A stretch of DNA of 64,000 nt, from NCBI GenBank assembly GCA_907165275.2, contig OU015655.1, positions 13,156,501 to 13,220,500 of the forward strand. The letters run 5' to 3'. The notes under the pieces were generated by a model. It was not told the origin of the DNA. It was given only the letters and a program-made list of their open reading frames with translations, and ran no database searches. A program made the translations under genes and the position numbers. Shown in pieces: positions 22,001 to 29,735 of the stretch; position 1 is the stretch's first letter; the number at the start of each line of letters is the position of its first letter. The stretch comes from Zygaena filipendulae (taxonomy: Eukaryota > Arthropoda > Insecta > Lepidoptera > Zygaenidae).

Positions 22001-23243
22001 GAATCAAGCCATTCTTATTCCTGAAAATTTACGGCAAGAAATATTAAACAAATTACATAAAGCTCATTCAGGTATCGAAAATACTTTAAAGTTAGCTAGA
22101 GATGCTATATTTTGGCCAGCAATGACAAATGATATCAGAGAATTGATCAAGAACTGTCATATATGTAAAAAATTTCAACCAAGTCAACAAAAGATGACCA
22201 TGCAAAGTCATAAAATACCTAAATATCCATTTCAGATTATTTCAATGGATGTTTTCTTCTTCACTCAAAATGGCAGACAGATGAAATTTTTAATTACTGT
22301 AGACCATTACTCTGACTTTTTTGAAATAGATAAATTAAAGGACATGTCAGCAAAACAAGTAATAGAGGCCTGTAAAAAGAACTTCTCCAGACATGGTATT
22401 CCAGAGGTAGTTGTAACGGATGGAGGCACCAATTTTGTTAATCAAGAATTCTCTGAATTTGCTAATAAATGGAATTTCACTCAAGTAACTTCTTCACCAA
22501 ATCACCCACAAGCAAATGGCAAAGCAGAAGCTACAGTGAAAATAGCAAAAAAACTGCTACTCAAATCAAATGAGAATGGAGACGATTTCTGGTTTAACTT
22601 GCTATGTTTAAGAAATACTCCTAACAAGTTAGACTCCAGCCCTGTCCAGAGACTATATTCCCGAAGAACGCGAGGTTATTTACCAATCATTCAGGAGATG
22701 CTACGACCAAATGTTATTGAGAATGTTCCAGAGTACATCAAAAGAAAGAAGGAGGCTACTAAATATTCGTATGATAAAAGGGCGAAAAAGGCAACTAGCC
22801 TCGAAATAGGACAGCCAGTTACAGTTCAACTTCAACCTTCATCAAATAAATTCTGGACACCAGGAGTTGTCACAGATATCCTTTCGGATAGATCATATCT
22901 GGTAAATGTTGATAATACAACCTATAGGCGCAACCTATCACATATTCGACCCCATTCTTCACCTACCCAAGAAAAAGAAACAAATATAACTATTGAAGAT
23001 AATTTTAAATTAAACGGACAAAGTAATAGTTGTGAAGAAAATAATATAATACAATCAGAAAATTTGTATGAGGAGTGTGATAATACAAATAATTTAGTCT
23101 CCAATTGTACTCCAGATGATACTAAGAACGATTCTACGAGTCTTCAAGTTTCTACTCCAACAAAAACACCTTTATCTATTAACAGCCCTCGACCCAGAAG
23201 AGAAACTAGAAGACCTGCTTATCTCAAGGATTATACTTGTTGA
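19083..23243 (+). CDS. gag-pol polyprotein of Ty3/gypsy retrotransposon
   Basis: It is one 1386-residue frame starting 28 bp after the 5' LTR; the first ATG fits the AAAAAATGTC context. Domains in order: gag; two zinc knuckles at about residues 236-270 (CRFCGKMH..., then CNNCKGRNHSENVC, a C-X2-C-X4-H-X4-C match); aspartic protease about 329 (LLDTAADE, with DTA for the usual DTG/DSG); reverse transcriptase with VDDLL about 617; RNase H starting near 765 (IIECDSSE, later TDHKPL); integrase zinc finger about 990-1030 (H, H, CHIC) and D,D,E core (MDVFFF, VVTDGGTNF, NHPQANGKAE). Domain order RT-RNaseH-integrase is that of Ty3/gypsy, not copia. No env gene follows. No frameshift separates gag from pol, so gag:pol ratio must be set some other way. 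Confidence 0.96.
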   Translation: MSQEKTDLAKIVQQQTVLLQEMQKQIAHLRGPDLVNVPWPASLNINTCPEEAFKSFEAAWLNYCKATKMVSWPKEDEPRKISILFSAIGEDALKKYAYFGISSQAQPGSCEEILKIIASKMVPKKNIIYNRYVFLSRNQQTYEQFDIYYSEITKLIEECNYKDFKEEMLRDKIVIGIKDMTLKKDLLKKDNLTLNQAVNLCRAAEATDKQVKDLSTASTSEIKKVEEISNIKKGKCRFCGKMHIFKKENCTAWGKTCNNCKGRNHSENVCKKKKEVKELKETPRTQYSSDTDSDNEVQVINKIMNKRNKNLAECVIQLKRQKDWFKVTCLLDTAADECLIGLKNLEDIFGKSYTQKNLTPSQKSLYSFGGHNIMIHGEINITLRIKTLNKIKKYRVTFQVVHDDHMPLLSCKACTKMGLVKFCKEVKCSYSQETHNIIKKYDTVFEGKGSFSGEVNLEMNESVPSVIQKARRVPVALRSLLKEELKKLEREGIIVKEENHTDWVSNILIIQKKDSFRICLDPIPLNKAINRPNHQFTTVEEILPELGRAKVFSTFDVKKGFWHLNLSEESSKLTTFWTPFGKYRWKVLPFGISSAPDYFQIKMSEIIQGLTGVEALVDDLLVFGVGDSMSEAVLDHNKNLENLMERLVKFNCKLNKSKTKLLQTSVQYYGHVFTNKGLQPDPSKIEAIMNIPTPKTKKELQRFLGVVTYLSRFIPNLSAESSHLRQLTHEKSEWIWTKKTQKEFEKLKSLISDIKTLKYYDKNETLIIECDSSERALGVALFQQNQPVAYASRRLTPTEKKYAQIEKELLAVVFACTRFDQLIVGNTKTVIKTDHKPLLNIFRKPLLNAPKRLQSMLLILQRYSLELEFVSGKDNIMADALSRFYLECKDIDKSKNMKIFEIIENINPLQNLPISDKCIKDIENSTAQDLNCTTLKNFIQHGWPRYIRNIPDALKPYYSLKADLTVHGGLILKNQAILIPENLRQEILNKLHKAHSGIENTLKLARDAIFWPAMTNDIRELIKNCHICKKFQPSQQKMTMQSHKIPKYPFQIISMDVFFFTQNGRQMKFLITVDHYSDFFEIDKLKDMSAKQVIEACKKNFSRHGIPEVVVTDGGTNFVNQEFSEFANKWNFTQVTSSPNHPQANGKAEATVKIAKKLLLKSNENGDDFWFNLLCLRNTPNKLDSSPVQRLYSRRTRGYLPIIQEMLRPNVIENVPEYIKRKKEATKYSYDKRAKKATSLEIGQPVTVQLQPSSNKFWTPGVVTDILSDRSYLVNVDNTTYRRNLSHIRPHSSPTQEKETNITIEDNFKLNGQSNSCEENNIIQSENLYEECDNTNNLVSNCTPDDTKNDSTSLQVSTPTKTPLSINSPRPRRETRRPAYLKDYTC

Positions 23244-23430
23244 TTGATTATGTTGTGTAACCTACCCTTATGGTTTATAAGTGACTATATTAATGATTGT
23301 GGATTCAAATTTTAATCCGAATAAGTTTATAAGTTTTTAACATAATTATTGTTAATTTAATTGAACTATTGGCTAAACCGATATTCATGATTATGATGAT
23401 TTAATTTAATTTTTTTTGTTAAAGATAACG

Positions 23431-23559
23431 TGTTGGCATTGGCTGAATAGCAGTTCTCTGTCAGTCACTTTTTAAATAAGAGACAAGACAGAGCTGGCAT
23501 TCGAGCTATGGCGACATGCAACGACATGTGAGATTTTCTAATAAAAGTATTTTAAAACA
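23431..23559 (+). repeat. 3' LTR of gypsy-type element (129 bp)
   Basis: It is identical to the 5' LTR and followed by the duplicated CCTAC (23560-23564). The tract in front of it reads GTTAAAGATAACG, a poor polypurine tract. Confidence 0.95.
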
Positions 23560-23564
23560 CCTAC

Positions 23565-25060
23565 TATACCTTTAGTTTTTTAACTGTTTCACTTTACAAT
23601 TTTAAATTTTAATTGTGTAAAATCGTAAAAAGACGTGAAGGGTAGCTGATGAAATCAGCATTACATAGCATTGACATCAGCGTCAGTAGTCAGGTTTTAA
23701 AGAGGAACAATTCTTTCATACATGATTTTTGCGAAACTTTAACCGTTTACGCATCGTAGGCAACGGAAGCTCTCAAAAGAAATATTTTTTCCCGTTTTTA
23801 CAACATTTTTCATTGCTGCTCCGGTCCTATTTGTCGTTTGTAGCATATACCTATAGCTTTCCTCGATAAATGGGCTATCTAACACTGAAATAGTGTTTCA
23901 AATCGGACCATTGGTTCCTGAGATTAGCGCGTTCAAACAAACTCTTTAGCTTTATAATATTAGTATAGATAAATGCGAATGTTTGTTTGTTTGTTACGCT
24001 TTCGCGCCTCAACTAAACCACCCATCGTATTTTTGCATTCCCCGTTGTTAGGATACATAAAAGGACACTCGGCTTTTTTATCCTGAATTCCCACTGGGAA
24101 CGTAGCTAGTATATACTTAACGTACGTAACGTGTTACTATAAAGTGTTATTGTGTATGATGTGTGATAATGGTATTTTATTTCGTCTGAGGGTATTAAGT
24201 ATAAATTGTTTACGACAATATAGAACAGAGATTTAACATAACGTAACTGAAGTCCTTTGTAAAAAAACTAGTTGTTTCCCTGCGGTTTCACCCGCGTTCG
24301 AAACTTTAAAAAGTATTTTATGTCATTCAGAGAATATAGGTAGCTACTGTAGCAATCTATCAGTGAAAGAATTTTTTAGAATCAGTTCGGCAGTTCCCGA
24401 GATAACTCCTCCAAACTATAACAAAGTTTACAAACTTTTATTGTACCTATTAGTGTATAGAAAAGGTTGGGTAATGATGTAGCTTGTAATTATAGCTCGA
24501 ATTTGGAGCTTTTATCTGCAGCTTGTTAATTCTCCATCGCTGTAAAAGGTGCATAGGATTGAATGAAAAATATTACATTACTCAACACATCCTTCATATT
24601 GTATACTTATTTTCATTGGTTTCGCTATAACTGTTTAGTATAAAAAATAAACTTATTCTAAACTTAAAATAAAAAACTCAACAACAACAACAAAAAAAAC
24701 ACGAAACATCAGTGGGTACAACTCCCTAGTCAATAGACGTAGTCTATGACCAGGGATTAACCTAACGCACTTATTTACATACAGCACGGGGACATACTCT
24801 TATTCAGGCTTATATCGGTAAAAGACAATAATAATGTTTTTTTAATCTACCGCACAGATTTACAATTACATTATAATGGCCCCAACTGCCCAGTGACAAA
24901 GTTTAAGAAGTTAATAAACATTATGAGTACGATTGGAGACCTACTTCTAGAAGAACTTTTATTTTGTACATTTTCACATCAAACATCATCAAACTTCTAT
25001 TAGGTAAATACGGAATGATATAGCTTTATCTTTACATCATATTTTTTCCATGTAACTCTA
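23565..25060. other. intergenic, degraded Helitron pieces
   Basis: Around 23800-24109 two Helitron-like fragments meet head to head: a reversed piece ending in TATAATATTAGTATAGA, then a forward piece ending AACGTAGCTAG. A reversed 3' end starts near 24271 (CTAGTTGTTTCCCTGCGG). 24430-25060 shows nothing recognised. Confidence 0.55.
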
Positions 25061-25462
25061 AGTGCCCCCGCGCATTAGGCGGCCAGCAGGGCTATTATGT
25101 AACTTTTGTTGCTATCATATTTCAGTTTCAATCAGAAAAATAGCGATTTTATGATCAATTAATCATGTTTAGACAGCTTCAACTTTTGAAGTATGTTTAT
25201 TTTAGTTGATTGCTAGATATTGTAGATGTCAAAAAGTAAATTTTTTAATCGCAAAACCGCCATATTTTTTATTGCAACCGAAAAATGATAGAAACAAAAG
25301 TTACGTAATAGCCCCTCAGGTCGCGCGGCCAGGTCGCTGCGGCCAACTATTTCTTCGCTGGCCGCTGGTCGCCTAGTGCGCGCACATGCATATGTCACCG
25401 AAGAAATAGTTGGCCGCAGCGACCTGGCCGCGCGACCTGGCCGCATAATGCGCGGGGGCACT
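25061..25462. mobile_element. GC-rich foldback element interrupted by a MITE
   Basis: The arms start AGTGCCCCCGCGCATTA on the left and end TAATGCGCGGGGGCACT on the right. The left arm is split by the MITE at 25087-25316; when that is ignored, the arms match for roughly 60 bp (through GGCCAACTATTTCTTCG) around a short loop. Repeated GCGGCCAGGTCGC units give it GC content far above the surroundings. No target duplication or transposase is visible. Confidence 0.8.
25087..25316. mobile_element. CAG-flanked MITE, 230 bp, nested in foldback
   Basis: Termini are CAGGGCTATTATGTAAC and GTTACGTAATAGCCCCT, an inverted repeat of about 32 bp. CAG occurs at 25084-25086 and 25317-25319. The intact right arm of the host foldback shows the empty site as GGCCAGGTCGC, confirming a 3-bp CAG duplication. 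A related copy is at 14781. Confidence 0.85.
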
Positions 25463-25774
25463 AAATCTATTGACTACAAGATCACGTCGGACAAAACACA
25501 AGATAGAAACAATCGCATCGCCTAGGTATATTATTCTTATAATTTTCGCATCGCATTTTTTATCATAATACTGTTAAGGTTTATCCAAGAATGAGACATT
25601 ACCTATAGAGTATAGCGATGCGTTTGTTCCCTTGGCTGATGTGGTGGTGAGGCGACCGCATTCGCAGTCTCGACTTAAAATCATATGGCAGGATACGCGT
25701 TGTAGCGTATACAAAAAGTGACAGATACATCACTTTTTTAACATCCATCGGTATCTCTTATTATGTAGAATAAA

Positions 25775-26941
25775 TTACTTTGGGAACTGCCACGCAGTTT
25801 TTTGAGGCTGCATTGTAATCGGCTCGGGCTGTGTTTGCTTTGCGACCGGCTGCGTCGTGGGGTTGGTGATGTTATCACTGCGGTCCCAGCCGTGGGACTC
25901 GTGCACGTGTTCGTGATGATCGGGCGATGGGAACCATTCCGATATCCACACAGGTCTCCATATCTTTTTGGTTCCTGGCACCCAAATATCTTTCCAGTCT
26001 GGGACCCATATCTGTTTCCACGCTTCTTTCCATTCCAACTTTTTGTCTGGAACCCAGATTAGTTTCTTCGATGGCTTCCATATCTGTTGCCACGCTTCCT
26101 TCCAAACTAACTTTTTGTCATCGAGCCATATTTGTTTCTTTTCAGTTCTCCATATTTGCTTGTATTCGTCCTTCCATACCAGTTTCTTGTCGGGTATCCA
26201 AATCTGCTTCTTGCCAGGTTTGTAGTACTTCTTCCATACTGGTTTCCATACAAGTTTTTTCTTCCATAAATCGTGAGAAGTGTACTCCCAACCCTCATGG
26301 TCCTTCCCTAAATATTTCTCACCGGGCACTCCAACTTTCACCCACTCTGGCACCCATACCTTTTTCCAAGCGACAACTTGAATTTCTTTCCAACCCGGTA
26401 CTACGATATCTTTGTACACCGGCACTGTGATTTTCTTCCAATCTGGTACCTTTATTTCCTTCCAGGCGGATACTTTGATCGGTTTCCACTCGGGCTTGAA
26501 GATTTTTTTCCAATCTGGTACTTTGATTTCCTTCCAGACTGGCACCTTGGTCGGGACCCATACTGGCTTCCAGATTTTTTTCCATGAGGGCCGCCATATC
26601 TGTTTCTTGGCTGGCTTCCAGATTTTCTTCCATCCGGGTCGCCAGATGAGTTTCTTCTTCCAGTATCCTGGATCGTGATCGTCATGATGGTCGTGATGTT
26701 CCTCGATGTGATGCTCTTCGTGATGCTCTTCATGATGTTCTTCGTGATGGTCTATATCGTCGTGGTCATCCTGGTAAGGGCTGACGAGGTCATGCGGCGG
26801 TGCCGGATAGTCGTAGCCGACGCGCTTCTGTGCTGCGTTTGCGTTTGAGTCTTTTTGCTCCAACTGTTTCTTCTGTTGATTTTGTTCTATCAAAGCTTTG
26901 CTCGATACTAGAGCGATTTGCAGAATTACCGCAAGGGTAAC
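25775..26941 (-). CDS. secreted tryptophan/lysine octapeptide-repeat protein with His-rich flanks (last exon)
   Basis: The open frame follows an acceptor TTGTTTCAG at 26942-26950; the initiator ATG must be on a short upstream exon that I could not locate. Counting the readthrough frame as residue 1 at 26950: residues 4-19 are a signal-peptide core (VTLAVILQIALVSSKA); 61-92 are a His/Asp/Glu-rich segment; 100-211 are 14 octads (26653-26318); 212-231 a linker; 232-343 another 14 octads (26257-25922); then DHHEHVHESHGWD and a Gln/Pro-rich tail. Octad consensus is K-K-I-W-K-P-x-W. Secretion is inferred from the signal sequence; a cuticle, silk or eggshell structural role is plausible, and the His segments could bind metal, but no named family was recognised. 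Short initiator exon plus long repeat exon is usual for insect cuticle genes. Confidence 0.85.
   Translation of the reverse strand, partial: VTLAVILQIALVSSKALIEQNQQKKQLEQKDSNANAAQKRVGYDYPAPPHDLVSPYQDDHDDIDHHEEHHEEHHEEHHIEEHHDHHDDHDPGYWKKKLIWRPGWKKIWKPAKKQIWRPSWKKIWKPVWVPTKVPVWKEIKVPDWKKIFKPEWKPIKVSAWKEIKVPDWKKITVPVYKDIVVPGWKEIQVVAWKKVWVPEWVKVGVPGEKYLGKDHEGWEYTSHDLWKKKLVWKPVWKKYYKPGKKQIWIPDKKLVWKDEYKQIWRTEKKQIWLDDKKLVWKEAWQQIWKPSKKLIWVPDKKLEWKEAWKQIWVPDWKDIWVPGTKKIWRPVWISEWFPSPDHHEHVHESHGWDRSDNITNPTTQPVAKQTQPEPITMQPQKTAWQFPK
25922..26653 (-). repeat. 24-bp-period coding repeat, 14 + 14 octads
   Basis: The coding DNA repeats every 24 bp, one octad per unit, in two blocks (26653-26318 and 26257-25922) separated by 60 bp. 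The first octads of the blocks align (KLIWRPGW with KLVWKPVW; KKIWKPAK with KKYYKPGK; KQIWRPSW with KQIWIPDK), indicating duplication of a whole block after the octads had multiplied. Units are diverged, so the array is not young. Confidence 0.85.
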
Positions 26942-26950
26942 CTGAAACAA

Positions 26951-27483
26951 TTGAGCACCGGATTAATCGTAATGTAAAGATATTAAACGCCGTGATAGTT
27001 AAATAAAAAACGCAACGCAAAAAAATCTTAAGAAAAAAATATTTCAACAGAAAGGCACAGCGTTATGTTAATGAATGAACATAATTCGCACAGCATTACG
27101 TAACTAGTTGAAGAAACTGGCTAGAAAGGTACTTTGATCATTATACTTTTAAAGTAATTTTATAGATTTTAACGTCAGAACGCCTTGAAATCGTTTCTTA
27201 GCTGACTTCTACTCTCAGAACCCGTCTACTACCAAAAAGAGTAGATTAATAATTATTTCCAATTAACCAAACATGCATTTAATAAAGTTGAGTCTAAAAC
27301 GAACATCGAATTCAAAAGCAAGGTGTCAAAAGGTGCTCGTTGATAGGTACGTGTAATTCTAACCTAGTGAAAGTAAACTGATATTAGATAGTCAATAACT
27401 TGAACGAATTATTTTGATCGATTGACCTAATAACTGAAAAACTACATATAATTTCACTTGTTGATAATATTATTTATTGTTAA
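26951..27483. other. upstream of octad gene
   Basis: This is AT-rich intron or promoter sequence of the octad gene. I looked on the - strand for a short signal-peptide exon ending in phase 0 before a GT donor and found none that is convincing here or up to about 29.5 kb. Confidence 0.4.
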
Positions 27484-27940
27484 TCCATACTAATATTATA
27501 AATACGAATGTAACGCTGTCCGTTTGTCCTTTTTCATCCTTAACTGATTTATCATCAAATTCTCCATACACGTTTTCAGGGATAACAGATTTTAGAACCC
27601 GGGATTCCCGCGGTATCTTCGAAATTAAAGGTCCGTTTATATCTACAAACACTGAGCGTGCCAGACACGTTTCATGGCAGACAAAATAATATTCTCCTAT
27701 ACATCTATCGTGACACGGCCGCACAGCCGCCGACAGACACAGGTGGAAAAGGAGGAAAGGAAAGAATATTTTGTCTCGCGGTTCATTTCTGTACGTGTCT
27801 ATGGCTAAATACCGAGCAGGGTGAACAGGGCATCGGAACCTTCTGATTTCTGCCCACATTTCTGCCCTGGCACGTGTCTGGCACGCTCAATGTCTGTAGA
27901 TATAAACGGACCTTAACGCGGGTGAAACACAGCAAGTCAT
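27484..27940 (+). mobile_element. Helitron-like element split by a nested MITE
   Basis: The left part starts TCCATACTAATATTATAAA and runs to GTATCTTCGAAATTAA. After the MITE (27629-27913) it resumes with CGCGGGTGAAACACAGCAAG, a mutated hairpin and terminus. Joined, the junction matches the family's usual GAAATTAACGCGGGTGAAAC. Confidence 0.85.
27629..27913. mobile_element. 285-bp MITE with about 42-bp inverted repeats, TAA duplication
   Basis: Termini AGGTCCGTTTATATCTACA and the inverse match for about 42 bp with two mismatches, ending in GTGCCAGACACGT. TAA is duplicated at 27626-27628 and 27914-27916, shown by the surrounding Helitron. A 3-bp TAA duplication suggests PIF/Harbinger. The interior has no transposase frame. 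Confidence 0.88.
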
Positions 27941-28394
27941 ATATTTATTATACCGTGGCGGTCGATGTCATGAATCATTGTTATGTAACACAATTTGAGC
28001 GCATTACAAAAGGAAAGTAGTAGGTTGAGACGAGATGCGTGAGCGGAGCGCGCGGAGCAGCGCGGGACGGGTCTGGCCTGTCGAGCCTTTCTCAGGTCAT
28101 ATAGGAAATGCACAGGAATACGTAGTGCCAACTATACTTTCACCTATCCACTCCGGCTCCTAGAAAACTCAACGGAAGCAAGGAAATTGGCATTTCCAAG
28201 AACAATAGAACAATTTAGAGTGTAACCGAACACGCCATTACGAAATCAACTATCGCTAGCATGTGCATAATATACCTTGTGTTTAATTAGAAGAAAAAAA
28301 TTAAAAACACATTGTTCATTACGTATATTATATTACCTAGTTTACGTCGAAGCGTTTTATGTGGGAATCTGTTATTGTTTTTTTGTGTCTGTTT
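27941..28394. other. intergenic, unrecognised
   Basis: A GC-richer patch at 28030-28090 (GCGGAGCGCGCGGAGCAGCG) interrupts AT-rich DNA. No splice-supported frame or repeat family was recognised. Confidence 0.4.
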
Positions 28395-28760
28395 TTAGGG
28401 TTCCGTACCCAATCTCATGAAACGTGATAGTTAGACAGTTGGAATTTTCATAGGTGATGTATTTCTGTTGTCGCTATAACAACAAATACTATAAAACAGA
28501 ATAAAATCAATATTTAAGGGGGCTCCCAGACAACAAACGCGATTTTTTTGCTCGTTTAGCTCGATATTGAAAACGGTAATAGGTAAACGCTTGAAACATC
28601 ACAGAATATTTAGTTGTATTTTCACTTTAAAAATAAATAATAATTAAATTAAAATAAAACAAACATTTAATGCCATACAACAGACATGATTTTTTTGCCG
28701 CTTTTATAGATCATTGTACGGAACCCTTCGTGCGCGACTCCGACTCCCACTTGTTAATTT
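28395..28760 (-). repeat. GTTCCGTACC-family interspersed repeat, long copy
   Basis: It is bounded by TTTTTAGGGTTCCGTACCC on the left and GTACGGAACCCTTCGTGCGC plus GACTCCGACTCCCACTTG on the right. It is the reverse of the family seen at 3510-3775. Confidence 0.7.
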
Positions 28761-29230
28761 TTTTTTACGTGCCTCTGCTCACATCTATCTCTGTTTTAAT
28801 GAATATCGAGTTTCGTATCTGATCTTGGCGGATACCTACCTACAGGTGCAGTGGGTGGTTTTAATAGTGTTATGTCACCGGTGGCTACGTAATGTATATC
28901 CTTCTCGAACCCACAGCCTGGTCGTCTCGTTTCGTGACCGGCTTATGTAAAACGGTGAAAATTCACGCGAAAGTGCACCGCGCGCTGTTATCGCATATGG
29001 GGCTAATATGTAAGGTATACACGTATCGCGTTACGCAAGAGCTGCCCGACGGATCGGAGGCGGGCGCGGGCGTTGTGGAGCCTCGTGCGCTTTTATGGTG
29101 TAGGAGACAACGATCGCGATATTATGATAACCCACAATTCTTAAGTAGAACGGTGACGTACGCGTGATCACGAAATCAGTGATTACGTTGTCACTCAATA
29201 TAACTTCTAAATATTCTATATTCCATATCT
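28761..29230. other. GC-richer unique segment
   Basis: Sequence from about 28900 to 29170 is GC-richer and CpG-rich against an AT-rich background (for example GCGGGCGCGGGCG near 29065). It may be a promoter-like segment, or a fragment of an unrecognised element. It has no supported coding exon. Confidence 0.35.
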
Positions 29231-29238
29231 ATCTATCT

Positions 29239-29474
29239 ATATATATATAAAATCCTTTATCCTAAATGACCGATGGATCAACCGCCTTAACCGCTGATTG
29301 TAGAGATCTTAATTAACTTGAAGGGTGTGTTCTTTGTATGACGTAGATATCCGATAAGAAAGGATTATTGAAAATTCAACCCCTAACAGGATGAAAAGGG
29401 GTTGAAAAGTTTGTATGGAACAATTCCGCGGGAACTACGAAATTATTGCGGGCGAAACCGCGCGGGACAGCTAG
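29239..29474 (+). mobile_element. Helitron-like element, AAATCCTTTATCC subfamily
   Basis: It runs from TATATAAAATCCTTTATCC to GCGAAACCGCGCGGGACAG-CTAG. It shares body sequence (AACCCCTAACAGGATGAAAAG, TTTGTATGGAACAATTCCGC) with the reversed copy that follows and with copies at 44359 and 47234. Confidence 0.8.
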
Positions 29475-29496
29475 TCAATTATAAATTGATTAGGTA

Positions 29497-29735
29497 GCGT
29501 CCCGCGCGGTTTCACCCGCGATAATTTGGGTGAAACCGCGCGGAATTGTTCCATACAAATTTTGTAACCCCTTTTCACCCCTTAGGGTTTTCAAAAATCC
29601 TTTCTTATCGAATGCTTACCTACATTAACAAAGAACACACCCTCCAAGGTTCAGGTCTCTACTATCAGCAGTTTAGCCTGTGCGTTGATCCGTCAGTCAG
29701 TCATTCACGACAAAGCATTTTATATGTATAGATTA
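29497..29735 (-). mobile_element. Helitron-like element, inverted partner copy
   Basis: It starts GTCCCGCGCGGTTTCACCCG and ends at ATTTTATATGTATAGATTAT. It faces the copy at 29239-29474, so the two 3' ends are about 22 bp apart in a tail-to-tail pair. Confidence 0.8.

Larger units (their letters stand above)
18926..23559 (+). mobile_element. intact Ty3/gypsy LTR retrotransposon with short LTRs
   Basis: Two identical 129-bp LTRs bracket a single gag-pol frame. A 5-bp target duplication CCTAC lies at 18921-18925 and 23560-23564. The element is 4634 bp. Identical LTRs and an unbroken frame mean a recent, possibly still competent insertion. Short LTRs and a fused gag-pol without env resemble the mag-type gypsy elements known from silkworm; that lineage assignment is an inference. 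It lies about 0.9 kb upstream of the PGRP start codon, in the opposite orientation. Confidence 0.95.

Noticed and set aside
25802..26678. Several open frames antisense and in other frames over the octad gene
   Set aside because: They arise because the 24-bp periodic coding repeat is free of stops in shifted frames. They lack starts, splice logic and family resemblance.
27470..27859. 129-residue - strand frame overlapping a CPGRP-like name suggestion
   Set aside because: It crosses the border of a Helitron and its nested MITE, so it is a chance frame.
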